A stretch of DNA of 61,757 bases from an uncultured Collinsella sp. (GCA_902482035.1 CABSYW010000013.1:1-61757); one strand, 5' to 3'; positions 1 to 8,758 are shown, counted from the first letter of the stretch. Program-made: numbers and translations. Notes: a model not told the origin generated them from the letters alone.

Positions 1-35
1 AAGCACTCATGTAAGCCTGTCCCCAATGAGTGCAA

Positions 36-66
36 AAAGGCGCCCTCCGTAGGGGAGGGCGCCTTT
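36..66 (-). terminator. rpmB intrinsic terminator
   Basis: Perfect 13-bp stem (36-48 with 54-66) around a 5-base loop. Read on the minus strand it ends in a short T run, and it lies about 70 bases past the rpmB stop, so it probably ends the rpmB transcript. The plus-strand side lacks a good T tract. Confidence 0.75.
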
Positions 67-134
67 GGTAAGTTCTATGTGAACGCGAGGTCTTTGACCC
101 GGAGAGTCCGAGGTACTTGTTGGTAAGACCTTAT

Positions 135-323
135 TTAGGAGCGCGCAACCTTGCCGGACTTGAGGCAGGTGGAGCAAACGTTCATCTTGCGACGGTGACC
201 ATCGACGACGACGTAGACGCGCTGGATGTTGGGGCGGAACTTACGGTTGGTGACGCGGTGAGAGTGGCTGATGGAGCGACCGGCAACGGGGTGCTTACCG
301 CAAACTTCGCAAACTTTGGACAT
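135..323 (-). CDS. rpmB: 50S ribosomal protein L28
   Basis: Small basic protein of 62 residues, a normal length for L28 of the large ribosomal subunit. It begins MSKVCEVCGKHP and has a second Cys pair (CSTCLKSGK) near the end, which fits the zinc-binding form of L28 (CxxC...CxxC). The start at 323 is chosen because AAGGAGGG sits 6 bases upstream; a longer open frame to 371 has no ribosome site and is not family-like. It is a single-gene unit, divergent from the pyr operon. Confidence 0.95.
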   Translation of the reverse strand: MSKVCEVCGKHPVAGRSISHSHRVTNRKFRPNIQRVYVVVDGHRRKMNVCSTCLKSGKVARS

Positions 324-774
324 AACTGACCCTCCTTGGGCGACAAACGAACATGTCGCGTTAACAAACAAGCCTGAACTATAGCACAGAAGTCGCTCCC
401 TGTGCGCAATCTACACAGAGATATTCCTCTTTTGGCGATAGTGCCCACGCTACGGCCCTGGACGTAGATCCGATTTGCGTGCAGCAGAGGGGATTATGCC
501 AGCTCGTGCGTGCGTTTTCAAGCTCGTCCCACAAATATATATAGGTTTATGGAGCATTGGGCTCCGTTTACGGATTGCTCTGTATTTACGCTCGCAATTA
601 AGCTCGAGGTTGGCTACACTATCCCTTGACCATTAAAGGGGTACGAGATACCCACATGGAATTACATAGCTGCCAAAGAGCAGCCTTTCCTGTGGGTGTC
701 TGGTCCGCTTTAAGCGGTCGGGCATCTATTTTTTTGACTGTGTCAGCAGTCAAGACATGTGAGGAAGGAGATCG
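324..774 (+). promoter_or_regulatory. rpmB/pyrR divergent intergenic region with pyr leader
   Basis: 451 bases without a gene. The left part holds the rpmB ribosome site and presumably its promoter. A possible -10 hexamer TACACT lies at 615-620 with no good -35. From about 623 to 735 the RNA can fold into alternative structures that look like a transcription attenuator for the pyr operon (see the separate entry). Nothing else is recognisable between 371 and 600. Confidence 0.5.
623..735 (+). promoter_or_regulatory. pyr operon attenuator leader (antiterminator/terminator)
   Basis: Three competing structures are visible. A 5-bp hairpin GGGTA(639-643)/TACCC(649-653) overlaps the left arm of a 10-bp helix GATACCCACA(647-656)/TGTGGGTGTC(691-700). 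The right arm of that helix overlaps the left arm of a terminator hairpin (694-727, several G-U pairs) that runs into seven T at 729-735. Pairing 647-656 with 691-700 would prevent the terminator, so this is an antiterminator. The next gene is pyrR, whose product in other bacteria binds such leaders with UMP. The classical PyrR-binding loop consensus is not clearly seen. Confidence 0.65.
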
Positions 775-1359
775 ATGGGCACGACTTCCCCCAAGGCGGT
801 CATCATGGACGAGACCGCCGTCAATCGAGCGATGACCCGCATCGCGCACGAGATTCTCGAGCGCAACGAGGGCTGTGAAGACCTCGCTCTGGTCGGCATC
901 GTCACGCGCGGCGACCTTCTGGCAAAGAAACTCGCCGAGGAGATCAAGGAGATCGAGGGCGTCGAAGTTCCGCTCGGCAGCCTCGACATCAGCTTCTACC
1001 GTGATGACTACGCTACCAATTTCGCTCCCGCGATCCACGCCACCAACATTCCCTTTAGCGTCGACGGCAAGCGCGTCGTGCTGGTGGACGACATCCTGTA
1101 CACGGGCCGTACCATCCGCGCCGCTCTGGACGCCGTCATGGACCTGGGCCGTCCGAGCCGTATTGAGCTGGCAGTTCTCGTTGACCGCGGTCACCGCGAG
1201 CTCCCCATCTCGCCGGACTTTGTCGGCAAGAACGTTCCCTCGTCGCATGAGGAGAACGTGCACCTATATATAAAGGAAGTCGACGGCCACACCGCCGTCG
1301 AGATTAACGACGTCGCGCCGGGTTCCCACGTGGGCTCCGCGCCGCTGGGAGGTGAGTAG
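775..1359 (+). CDS. pyrR: PyrR: pyr operon regulator / uracil phosphoribosyltransferase
   Basis: 194-residue protein of the PyrR family, which binds pyr mRNA in response to uridine nucleotides and has uracil phosphoribosyltransferase activity. The PRPP-binding loop VVLVDDILYTGRT is intact around residues 102-114. The ATG at 775 follows GAGGAAGGAG at good spacing. It is the first gene of the pyr operon, directly behind a predicted attenuator, which is the usual arrangement for self-controlled pyr operons. The last codons overlap the pyrB ribosome site. Confidence 0.95.
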   Translation: MGTTSPKAVIMDETAVNRAMTRIAHEILERNEGCEDLALVGIVTRGDLLAKKLAEEIKEIEGVEVPLGSLDISFYRDDYATNFAPAIHATNIPFSVDGKRVVLVDDILYTGRTIRAALDAVMDLGRPSRIELAVLVDRGHRELPISPDFVGKNVPSSHEENVHLYIKEVDGHTAVEINDVAPGSHVGSAPLGGE

Positions 1360-1363
1360 TACC

Positions 1364-2308
1364 GTGGCGTTCAACCATAAGCACCTGATCGACATTACCG
1401 AGTACTCCGAAGAGGACATCAAGCTCATCCTCGAGACCGCCAAGGCGTTCTCCGAGGTCAACGAGCGTGCGATCAAGAAGGTCCCCACGCTCAAGGGCAA
1501 GACCATCGTCAACATGTTCAACGAGCCCTCGACGCGCACCCGCAGCTCCTTCGAGCTCGCCGAGAAGCGTCTTTCGGCCGATAGCCTTAACTTTGGCGGC
1601 TCCTCGACCTCCACGGTCAAGGGTGAGAGCCTCGTCGACACCGTCGAGACCCTCAACGCCTACAAGATCGACTGCATCGTCGTGCGCGATAAGCACGCCG
1701 GTGCTCCCTACATCGTCACGCAGAACTCGCCCGCGAGCGTCATCTGCGCCGGCGACGGCAAGCACAACCATCCCACGCAGGCCCTTCTCGACCTGTACAC
1801 CATCTGGGAGCACAAGGGTGACTTCCACGGTCTGAAGGTCGCTGTCGTCGGCGATATCGCGCACTCCCGCGTCTGCGGCTCGCTGATCCCCGCCCTTAAG
1901 ATCATGGGCTGCGAGACCTACGCCGTCGCCCCCGGCACGCTGCTGCCGCCGGCGCCCGAGGTTCTGGGCTGCGACCACGTGACGAGCGACCTCGATTCCG
2001 TCCTGCCCGAGCTGGACGTCGTCTACATGCTGCGCGTGCAGCAGGAGCGCCTCGAGGGTGCCCCGTTCCCGACCATTCGCGAGTACCACAGGCTCTTCGG
2101 CCTGACCAAGGACCGCGAGAAGCTCATGAAGCCCGATGCGATCATCTGCCACCCGGGTCCCATCAACCGCGGCGTCGAGTTCGACTCCTATATGGCCGAC
2201 CACCCGCAACGCTCCGTCATCCTGGAGCAGGTCTACGCCGGTATCTGCGTGCGTATGGCTATCCTGTATCTGCTGCTTGGAGGTGCCGATAATGGCCTTG
2301 CTTCTTAA
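1364..2308 (+). CDS. pyrB: Aspartate carbamoyltransferase catalytic subunit
   Basis: 314 residues. It condenses carbamoyl phosphate with aspartate to carbamoyl aspartate, the first committed step of UMP synthesis. The carbamoyl-phosphate motif STRTRSSFE and the HPTQALLD motif are intact. A GTG at 1352 would overlap pyrR but lacks a ribosome site; the GTG at 1364 has GGAGGTGA just upstream and gives the usual N-terminus (AFNHKHLID), so I use 1364. No pyrI regulatory subunit is present. It overlaps pyrC by 17 bases. Confidence 0.93.
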   Translation: MAFNHKHLIDITEYSEEDIKLILETAKAFSEVNERAIKKVPTLKGKTIVNMFNEPSTRTRSSFELAEKRLSADSLNFGGSSTSTVKGESLVDTVETLNAYKIDCIVVRDKHAGAPYIVTQNSPASVICAGDGKHNHPTQALLDLYTIWEHKGDFHGLKVAVVGDIAHSRVCGSLIPALKIMGCETYAVAPGTLLPPAPEVLGCDHVTSDLDSVLPELDVVYMLRVQQERLEGAPFPTIREYHRLFGLTKDREKLMKPDAIICHPGPINRGVEFDSYMADHPQRSVILEQVYAGICVRMAILYLLLGGADNGLAS

Positions 2309-3581
2309 GAATGCCCACGTCGTCGACCCGTCCGTCGAGCTTGACGGTGTCGTTGACGTCCTGATTGACGGCGACAAGATCGCCGAGGTCGGCGAGAATC
2401 TCGCCGTCGAGGGAGCCGAGGTCCGCGACCTTTCCGGCAAGTACCTCGTCCCCGGCCTGGTGGATATGCACGTTCACCTTCGCGAGCCCGGCTACGAGGT
2501 CAAAGAGGACATCGAGAGCGGTACCCGCGCAGCTGCCAAGGGCGGCTTTACCGGCGTGTGCGCCATGCCCAACACCGATCCCGTCACCGATAACGGCACT
2601 GTCGTGGAGTTCGTCAAGTCCCGCGCTGCCGAGGTCGGCCACTGCCGCGTCTATCCGTCGGGCGCCATGACCCGCGGTCTTAAGGGCGAGGCCATGTCCG
2701 AGATGGGCGATATGGTCGCCCACGGCGCCGTCGCCTTCACCGACGACGGCCGCGGCGTGCAGGGCGCAGGCATGCTCCGTCGCTGCATGGACTACGGCAA
2801 GATGTTCGGCAAGGTCTTTATGAGCCACTGCCAGGACGAGGACCTGGTCGGTCACGGCCAGATCAACGAGGGCAAGGTCTCGACCCGTCTGGCCCTCGAG
2901 GGCTGGCCGGCTGCCGGCGAGGAGCTCCAGATCGCCCGCGACATCGAGATCGCCAAGCTGACCGGTGCCAAGCTGCACATCCAGCACATCTCCACCGCCC
3001 ATGGTCTGGAGATCGTGCGTGCCGGTAAGGCTGCTGGCGTTCAGGTTACCTGCGAGGCTACCCCGCACCACATGTTCCTGACCGAGAACGACCTGGACGA
3101 GACCTACAACACCTCGCTCAAGGTCAATCCGCCGCTGCGTACCGAGGAAGATGCCGAGGCCATCCGTCAGGGCGTCATCGACGGCACCGTCGACGCTATC
3201 GTCACCGATCACGCTCCCCACACCCCGTGGGAGAAGGCCCGCGAGTTCGAGCTTGCGCCCTTTGGCATGATCGGCCTCGAGACCTCCCTGTCGCTCGTAC
3301 TCACCGAGCTGGTCAACACGGGCAAGATGAGCGTGGGCCGCATGGTTGAGCTCATGGCTATCAAGCCTCGTGAGATTCTGGGCCTCGACCAGGTTCAGGT
3401 CAAGGCGGGCTCCGTTGCCGACCTGACCGTGTTCGACCCCTCTGCCACCTGGACGGTCGGCGAGGACGGTTACGAGTCGCGCGCCGAGAACTCCGGTTTT
3501 GCCGGCCGCACGCTTACCGGTCGTGCCACCGATGTGTTTGTCGGCGGTAAGCAGACGCTCGCCGACGGCTGCATCTGCTAG
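2292..3581 (+). CDS. pyrC: Dihydroorotase
   Basis: 429 residues, class I (long) dihydroorotase that cyclises carbamoyl aspartate. Metal-binding HVHLREPG lies around residues 59-66, the IQHIST motif in the middle, and DAIVTDHAPHT carries the catalytic Asp near residue 305. The ATG at 2292 lies inside the end of pyrB with GGAGG 8 bases upstream, so translation is probably coupled. A frame extending further upstream is only an overlap with pyrB. Confidence 0.96.
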   Translation: MALLLKNAHVVDPSVELDGVVDVLIDGDKIAEVGENLAVEGAEVRDLSGKYLVPGLVDMHVHLREPGYEVKEDIESGTRAAAKGGFTGVCAMPNTDPVTDNGTVVEFVKSRAAEVGHCRVYPSGAMTRGLKGEAMSEMGDMVAHGAVAFTDDGRGVQGAGMLRRCMDYGKMFGKVFMSHCQDEDLVGHGQINEGKVSTRLALEGWPAAGEELQIARDIEIAKLTGAKLHIQHISTAHGLEIVRAGKAAGVQVTCEATPHHMFLTENDLDETYNTSLKVNPPLRTEEDAEAIRQGVIDGTVDAIVTDHAPHTPWEKAREFELAPFGMIGLETSLSLVLTELVNTGKMSVGRMVELMAIKPREILGLDQVQVKAGSVADLTVFDPSATWTVGEDGYESRAENSGFAGRTLTGRATDVFVGGKQTLADGCIC

Positions 3582-3599
3582 CATAGCCTTATCGCTTTT

Positions 3600-3640
3600 G
3601 TGCGCGGTGCCCTTGCGGTGCCGCGCTTTCTGTTCGTTTT
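3600..3640 (+). other. Hairpin between pyrC and pyrK
   Basis: GCGCGG and CCGCGC (about 3603-3627) can pair around a 13-base loop and are followed by a weak T-rich stretch. It sits in the only real gap of the pyr operon (92 bases). It may be an RNA-processing or partial termination site separating pyrR-B-C from pyrK-D-F; there is no proof from sequence. Confidence 0.3.
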
Positions 3641-3673
3641 GACCATGCAATCGCATGGGGGATTGGAGCGTCT

Positions 3674-4465
3674 ATGCCCACACCTTCCACTGCACGCATG
3701 CACGACTTCGAGGTCGTCTCGAACCAGGAGATCGCCGACGGCATCTTCTCGCTCGTTATTTCGGCCCCCAAGCTTGCAAGTGCGCTCAAGCCCGGTCAGT
3801 TTGTGAACATCGCCGTGCCCGGCGATGCCTCCTCGCTGCTTCGCGTGCCCTTGAGCTTCTATCGCGCCGACGCCGAGGCCGGTACCGTCGAGCTGTGGTA
3901 CGCCGTCGTGGGCGACGACACCCGTCGCCTGTCGCAGATGACCCCCGGCTCCAAGTCCAACCTGTTGGGCCCTGGCGGTCGCGGCTGGCTTGTTCCCGAG
4001 GGCACCAGGAAGGCGTTGCTCGTGGCAGGCGGCATCGGTGTTCCGCCCGTGCTCTGCCTCGCTGGCATGCTTGCCGAGCAGGGCGTGGATGTCGACGTGT
4101 GCCTGGGCTTTGGCACCGCTTCCAAGGCCGTGGGTGTCGATGAGTTCCGCGCGCTGGGCGCCACGGTCAACGTGTGCACCGACGACGGCTCGCTGGGCTC
4201 GCACGGTTTTTGCACCGACCCGGCAGCCGAGCTGCTCGGCGAGGGCGGCTACGACTACGTCGCCAGCTGCGGCCCCGCCGTCATGATGAAGAAAGTCGCC
4301 GCCGCTGCCGCCGAGGCCGGTGCGTACTGCGAGGTGTCGCTCGAGCGCATGATGAGCTGTGGCTTTGGCGCCTGCAACACCTGCAATGTCGAGACGGTCG
4401 ACGGTATGAAGGGTGCTTGCATGTGCGGCCCCGTGTTCGATGCTTCCAAGGTGGTGGTCTTCTAG
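3674..4465 (+). CDS. pyrK: Dihydroorotate dehydrogenase B electron-transfer subunit
   Basis: 263 residues with the ferredoxin-reductase fold: an FAD-binding region near RVPLSFYRAD, a nucleotide-binding VAGGIGVPPVL segment, and a C-terminal 2Fe-2S site with four Cys in CGFGACNTC...CMCGP. It passes electrons from dihydroorotate through PyrD to NAD+. The next gene is pyrD, with which it forms the type 1B heterotetramer. The ATG at 3674 has TGGAG 6-9 bases upstream. The pyrK stop overlaps the pyrD GTG start. Confidence 0.95.
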   Translation: MPTPSTARMHDFEVVSNQEIADGIFSLVISAPKLASALKPGQFVNIAVPGDASSLLRVPLSFYRADAEAGTVELWYAVVGDDTRRLSQMTPGSKSNLLGPGGRGWLVPEGTRKALLVAGGIGVPPVLCLAGMLAEQGVDVDVCLGFGTASKAVGVDEFRALGATVNVCTDDGSLGSHGFCTDPAAELLGEGGYDYVASCGPAVMMKKVAAAAAEAGAYCEVSLERMMSCGFGACNTCNVETVDGMKGACMCGPVFDASKVVVF

Positions 4466-5388
4466 TGGGTACCGTGAACATGGCCGTCGATTTCGGCGGC
4501 GTCAAGATGCAGAACCCCATCAACACCGCAGCCGGTACCTTTGGCTACGGTTGGCAGTTCCAGAACTTCTTTGATGTTTCCCAGCTGGGCGCCATCACCA
4601 CCAAGGGTTGCGCTGCCGAGCCCTGGCCCGGAAATCCCGCGCCCCGCATGGCCGAGATTCCCGGCGGTATGATCAACTCCGTGGGCCTTCAGAACCCCGG
4701 CGTGGCCGCCTTTGCCCGCGAGTCCGGTCCGTGGCTCGAACAGCTGTCCAAGGACGGCTGCCAGGTCATCTGTCAGGTTGCCGGCCACTCCGTTGACGAG
4801 TTTGTCCGCGCACTCGAGATGTATGTCGAGCTGTGCCCCTGGGCTGCCGGCTACGAGATCAACGTGAGCTGCCCCAATATCGCCGCCGGCGGTGCCGCCA
4901 TGGGCTCCACGCCCGAGGGCGCCTCTTCCGTTATGGCTGCCTGCCGCAAGGTGACCGATAAGCCGCTGTTCGTGAAGATGGCGCCGGTCAACGTCGCTGA
5001 GATCGCCAAGGCCCTCGAGGCTGCCGGCGCCGACGGCCTTTCGGTCATCAACTCCATCCAGGGCATGGCCATCGACGTCCATACCCGCAAGTCCCGCGTG
5101 GCCAAGCCCAAGGGCGGCCTTTCGGGCCCGCTGTGCCACCACATCGCCGTGCGCATGGTCTGGGAGGTTGCCCAGGCCGTCGATATCCCCATCAACGGTG
5201 TCGGCGGCGTCATGACCGGCGAGGATGCGGCTGAGTTTATCCTGGCCGGTGCCACCTGCGTGTCGGTCGGCATGGCCAACTTCGTCGATCCGTGCGCTTC
5301 GCTCAAGATCGCGCACGAGCTCGAGGCCTGGGCCGAGTCCCAGGGCGTAAAGGACATCAACGAGCTGGTAGGTGCTTTCGAATGCTAG
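4465..5388 (+). CDS. pyrD: Dihydroorotate dehydrogenase B catalytic subunit
   Basis: 307 residues, FMN-dependent TIM barrel of class 1B, oxidising dihydroorotate to orotate. NVSCPN near residue 133 contains the catalytic Cys typical of class 1. Residues around GVGGVMTGEDAAEF bind the FMN phosphate. The start is uncertain among GTG 4465, GTG 4474 and ATG 4480; 4465 is chosen because it overlaps the pyrK stop (TAGTG) and has a purine-rich site 8 bases upstream. Confidence 0.93.
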   Translation: MGTVNMAVDFGGVKMQNPINTAAGTFGYGWQFQNFFDVSQLGAITTKGCAAEPWPGNPAPRMAEIPGGMINSVGLQNPGVAAFARESGPWLEQLSKDGCQVICQVAGHSVDEFVRALEMYVELCPWAAGYEINVSCPNIAAGGAAMGSTPEGASSVMAACRKVTDKPLFVKMAPVNVAEIAKALEAAGADGLSVINSIQGMAIDVHTRKSRVAKPKGGLSGPLCHHIAVRMVWEVAQAVDIPINGVGGVMTGEDAAEFILAGATCVSVGMANFVDPCASLKIAHELEAWAESQGVKDINELVGAFEC

Positions 5389-6098
5389 AGACCGATGCCC
5401 GCGACCGCGTAATCGTCGCCCTCGACTGCGATCGTGAGCGTGCGCTCGAGCTCGCCCACGAGCTTTCGGGCCATGCCGCCTGGCTCAAGGTTGGCATGAC
5501 GCTCTATTACGCTGAGGGCCCCGAGATCGTCAAGACCTTTAAGGACCTGGGCTTTAAGGTCTTCCTTGACCTTAAGTTCCATGATATTCCGCATCAGGTT
5601 CGCGGTGCCGCCCGTTCGGCCTCGCTTGCCGGTGCCGACCTGCTCTCGGTTCACGGCTTGGGTTCGGGCGCCATGCTCGCTGCCTGCCGCGAGGGTGCCG
5701 AAGAGGCGCGCGAGGACCGCGCCAAGCTCGTCGCCATCACCGTGCTCACGAGCATGAATCAGGATGCCTTGAGCGAGATCGGCGTCGAGTCGCCCGTGGC
5801 CGAGGAGGCCGCCCGCCTGGCAAAGCTCGCTCAGGCCAACGGCATCGATGGCATCGTGTGCTCGCCGATGGAGGCTCACGACATGCGTGAGCTGCTGGGT
5901 CCTGATGCCCTGATCGTGACTCCGGGTGTGCGTCCGGTGGGTGCCGCCCTTGGTGACCAGTCCCGCGTGGCGACGCCTTCCCAGGCTATCGAGCGTGGCG
6001 CAAGCCACATTGTGGTGGGCCGTCCCATCACCGGTGCCGACGATCCGGTTGCCGCCTTTGACGCCATCGTCGCTGAGCTGGTCGAAAACGTCGCGTAA
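5382..6098 (+). CDS. pyrF: Orotidine 5'-phosphate decarboxylase
   Basis: 238 residues, the last step to UMP. The catalytic DLKFHDIPHQV motif lies around residues 63-73, preceded by the N-terminal VALDCD. The C-terminal phosphate-binding VVGRPIT is intact. The ATG at 5382 overlaps the pyrD stop by 7 bases. No pyrE is found in the window, so orotate phosphoribosyltransferase must be encoded elsewhere. Confidence 0.96.
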   Translation: MLETDARDRVIVALDCDRERALELAHELSGHAAWLKVGMTLYYAEGPEIVKTFKDLGFKVFLDLKFHDIPHQVRGAARSASLAGADLLSVHGLGSGAMLAACREGAEEAREDRAKLVAITVLTSMNQDALSEIGVESPVAEEAARLAKLAQANGIDGIVCSPMEAHDMRELLGPDALIVTPGVRPVGAALGDQSRVATPSQAIERGASHIVVGRPITGADDPVAAFDAIVAELVENVA

Positions 6099-6143
6099 AA
6101 GATTCCCCTAAGTCACCACTTTTGGGTCTCATTAGCACAAAAT

Positions 6144-6201
6144 AGCCCCTGTGCCTGCGTAAACTTTCCCATCCTTTGTGTGGAATCGCAGGTCAGGGGC
6201 T
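6144..6201. repeat. Long hairpin downstream of pyrF
   Basis: Nested inverted repeat: AGCCCCTG (6144-6151) with CAGGGGCT (6194-6201) and CCTGCG (6154-6159) with CGCAGG (6187-6192), plus a weaker inner TTCC/GGAA pair. There is no T run on the plus strand, so it is a poor intrinsic terminator; on the minus strand a short TATTTT follows. It could end or stabilise the pyr mRNA. Confidence 0.55.
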
Positions 6202-6220
6202 TAACTTTGGGCGCAGTATA

Positions 6221-6249
6221 TTGCACTTTTTGCGGGTATCGTCTAACCT
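6221..6249 (+). promoter_or_regulatory. Promoter of the mIHF-gmk-rpoZ-thiI operon
   Basis: TTGCAC (6221-6226), 17-base spacer, TAACCT (6244-6249). It is followed by a leader containing the inverted repeat GGCATTTT/AAAATGCC (about 6265-6297), which can form a hairpin in the 5' UTR before the ribosome site GGAGG. Confidence 0.6.
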
Positions 6250-6337
6250 ATGGAGCCGCGATTGGGCATTTTGTACGTTCTACGTGCTAAAATGCCAATT
6301 ATTGAATCAGATATAACCCAACTATTTGGAGGTTCGA

Positions 6338-6646
6338 ATGGCACTCCCTCAGCTTACCGATGAGCAGCGCAAGCAGGCTCTTGAGAAGGCTGCCGCCGCA
6401 CGTCACGCCCGCGCTGAGCTTCGCGAGCAGATCAAGAAGGGTGAGAAGTCCCTCGAGTCCGTGCTCAACTCCGATGACCCCATTGCTTCCCGCATGAAGG
6501 TTTCCACCCTCATCGAGTCTCTCCCCGGTTATGGCAAGGCCAAGGCCGCCAAGATCATGGAGGAGCTCGGTATCTCCGCTACCCGTCGCGTCCAGGGCCT
6601 CGGTGTCCGTCAGCGCGAGCAGCTCCTCGAGCAGCTGACCAAATAA
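6338..6646 (+). CDS. mihF: Integration host factor, actinobacterial type (mIHF)
   Basis: 102 residues, resembling mycobacterial IHF, a monomeric nucleoid protein unrelated in sequence to proteobacterial IHF. It has a basic N-terminal helix (ARHARAELREQIKKG) and a C-terminal H2TH-like DNA-binding region with LIESLPGYGKAKAAKIMEEL. The position immediately before gmk and rpoZ is also found in mycobacteria and streptomycetes. ATG 6338 follows TTGGAGG; an in-frame ATG at 6326 lacks a ribosome site. Confidence 0.93.
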   Translation: MALPQLTDEQRKQALEKAAAARHARAELREQIKKGEKSLESVLNSDDPIASRMKVSTLIESLPGYGKAKAAKIMEELGISATRRVQGLGVRQREQLLEQLTK

Positions 6647-7216
6647 GTGAGCGCTCAGGATTCCAAGCTCTTTGTGATTTCTGGACCGTCAGGCGCAGGC
6701 AAGGGTACGCTCGTCACTCGTGTGCGCGAGCGCCGCTCGAACCTGGGCCTGACGGTTTCGGCTACCACGCGAGCACCACGCAAAGGTGAGGTCGACGGCG
6801 TCAACTACTTTTTTCTGACGCGCGAGGAGTTCGACCGCCGCGTGGCAAACGGTGAGTTTGTTGAGTGGGCCGAGGTCCACGGTAACTGCTACGGCACGTT
6901 GGTGAGCGAGGTCACATCCAAGCTCGCCTCTGGCGCATCTCTGATTTTGGAGATCGATGTCCAGGGCGCCCTGCAGGTGAAGGAGCGTTTCCCCGAGGCC
7001 GTGCTGATCTTTATCAAGCCGCCTTCGCTTGAGGTGCTCCGCGAGCGTCTAGTCGGTCGCGGTACCGAGACGCCCGAGACGATTGAGCTGCGTATGGCAA
7101 ACGCCGCCGATGAGCTTGCCCTTGCCGACCGCTACGACGACGTCGTGGTTAATGACGATCTCGACCGCGCGACCGATGAGCTCGTTCGCGTTCTCGATAT
7201 GCATGAAAGGATCTGA
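6647..7216 (+). CDS. gmk: Guanylate kinase
   Basis: 189 residues; phosphorylates GMP to GDP. The P-loop SGPSGAGKGT is at residues 12-21 and the GMP-binding STTRAPRKGEVDG-type segment follows. The GTG start at 6647 comes directly after the mIHF stop with no gap and no clear ribosome site, suggesting reinitiation by ribosomes finishing mIHF. Downstream rpoZ follows after 5 bases. Confidence 0.95.
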   Translation: MSAQDSKLFVISGPSGAGKGTLVTRVRERRSNLGLTVSATTRAPRKGEVDGVNYFFLTREEFDRRVANGEFVEWAEVHGNCYGTLVSEVTSKLASGASLILEIDVQGALQVKERFPEAVLIFIKPPSLEVLRERLVGRGTETPETIELRMANAADELALADRYDDVVVNDDLDRATDELVRVLDMHERI

Positions 7217-7221
7217 GGTCC

Positions 7222-7503
7222 GTGTCCGTTGTAAAGCCTTGCATTGACGATCTTCTGGAGAAGACCGATCACAACCGCTTCCTGCTTGCTTCGCTTGCCT
7301 CCAAGCGCGCCTGCGACATTAACAGCATGCTGCGTGGCCAGCACAACCGCGTGCTTGCCGTCCAGGATGTCGATGACATCACCATCGGGCTTTCCGGTGC
7401 CGATACCATCTCGATGGCTATGGACGAGATTGTCGACGGCGACATCTCTTACGACGAGGCCCGTTACGAGAAGGCGCTCGGCCACAAGGTTGCTGAAGCC
7501 TAA
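7222..7503 (+). CDS. rpoZ: RNA polymerase omega subunit
   Basis: 93 residues. Omega helps assemble RNA polymerase by holding the beta-prime subunit. The N-terminal IDDLLEKTDHNRFLLASLASKRACDIN matches the conserved family region, followed by VLAVQDVDDITIGLSG. The gmk-rpoZ pairing is widespread in bacteria. The GTG start has GAGG upstream; the stop abuts the thiI ATG. Confidence 0.93.
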   Translation: MSVVKPCIDDLLEKTDHNRFLLASLASKRACDINSMLRGQHNRVLAVQDVDDITIGLSGADTISMAMDEIVDGDISYDEARYEKALGHKVAEA

Positions 7504-8748
7504 ATGGCGGCTCGCGTCTGCCTGGTCCACTATCACGAGGTTGGACTGAAGGGTAAGAACCGCGCACATTTTGAGCATATCCTCATGGATAACATCAAGG
7601 CGGCCTTGGCCGCCTTTTCCGTGAATGCCGTGTCTCGAATTTCCGGTTATATCCTCGTGACCTTTAACGAGCATCAGGCCGACGAGGCGGCGCGTGTCAT
7701 TCGCACTGTTCCCGGCGTTGCTCGTGTATCTTTGGCGTATCACACCAACCGCGACCCGCAGGAGTACTGCGCCGCTGCCGTGAAGGCGCTGCGCGAGTTT
7801 GGTTCCTTCGATTCGTTTAAGGTACACGCCAAGCGCTCCAATACCGACTATGAGCTCACCTCGATTGACATCAATCGTCAGGTGGGCGAGGTGCTGTGTG
7901 AGGCCTTCCCCGATAAAAAGGTTCAAATGCACGACCCCGATGCGATGGTGCATGTACTGGTGGTCCAGGGTAGCGTTTATGTGTACGCGCGCTCCGAGCG
8001 CGGCGTGGGCGGTCTGCCGGTTGGTTCTGCCGGCAAGGTCGTGACGCTGCTGTCGTCGGGTATCGATTCTCCGGTGGCGACCTGGATGCTCGCGCGTCGC
8101 GGCGCGGTGTGCGTGCCGGTACATTTCTCAGGTCGTCCGCAGACGCCCGACACGAGCGAGTATTTGGTGCAGGACATCATCCGTGCGCTTGAGCCGGGTG
8201 TCCAGATCGGCCGCCTGTACGTGGTGCCGTTTGGCGACTGCCAGCGTGAGATTTCGGTCACCTGTCCCAGCAACCTGCGCGTGATCATGTATCGCCGCAT
8301 TATGTATTCGGTTGCCGAGCGCATTGCACACATCGAGGGCGCCAAGGCCATCGTGACGGGCGAATCGCTTGGACAGGTTGCCTCCCAAACGCTTGAGAAT
8401 ATCATGGCCGTCAACGAGGCCGTGAAGATCCCCGTGTTCCGTCCTCTCATCGGTTCGGACAAGCAGGAGATCATTGCGCGTGCCGAGGAGATCGGTACGT
8501 TCGATATCTCGACTGAGGCCGCTCCCGACTGCTGCACGCTGTTTATGCCGCGCCGTCCCGAGACGCACGCTAAACTCGATGCCGTGCATGAGGCCTGGGA
8601 GTTGTTCGATCATGAGGAGATGATCGAGCGCCTGCTCAAGCAGACCGAGTACATCGACTTCGAGAGCAACACGTATAAGGCCCCTAAGACCTTAAAACGC
8701 AAACATTTGGAGCTTGCTCCGCGTGAGATTTACCAAGATCACGAGTAA
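7504..8748 (+). CDS. thiI: tRNA 4-thiouridine synthase ThiI
   Basis: 414 residues. It adenylates tRNA U8 for sulfur transfer and can also serve thiamine thiazole synthesis. The N-terminal ferredoxin-like and THUMP domains occupy about residues 1-170. The ATP pyrophosphatase P-loop LLSSGIDSPVAT is near residues 180-191. There is no C-terminal rhodanese domain, as in Bacillus ThiI. It is the last gene of the mIHF operon and is followed by a strong terminator. Confidence 0.94.
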   Translation: MAARVCLVHYHEVGLKGKNRAHFEHILMDNIKAALAAFSVNAVSRISGYILVTFNEHQADEAARVIRTVPGVARVSLAYHTNRDPQEYCAAAVKALREFGSFDSFKVHAKRSNTDYELTSIDINRQVGEVLCEAFPDKKVQMHDPDAMVHVLVVQGSVYVYARSERGVGGLPVGSAGKVVTLLSSGIDSPVATWMLARRGAVCVPVHFSGRPQTPDTSEYLVQDIIRALEPGVQIGRLYVVPFGDCQREISVTCPSNLRVIMYRRIMYSVAERIAHIEGAKAIVTGESLGQVASQTLENIMAVNEAVKIPVFRPLIGSDKQEIIARAEEIGTFDISTEAAPDCCTLFMPRRPETHAKLDAVHEAWELFDHEEMIERLLKQTEYIDFESNTYKAPKTLKRKHLELAPREIYQDHE

Positions 8749-8758
8749 TTTTGTGCAT

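Noticed and set aside
87..134. Possible small RNA or gene remnant next to the rpmB terminator
   Set aside because: A short inverted match AGGTCTT/AAGACCT exists, but no promoter, conserved structure or coding frame supports it.
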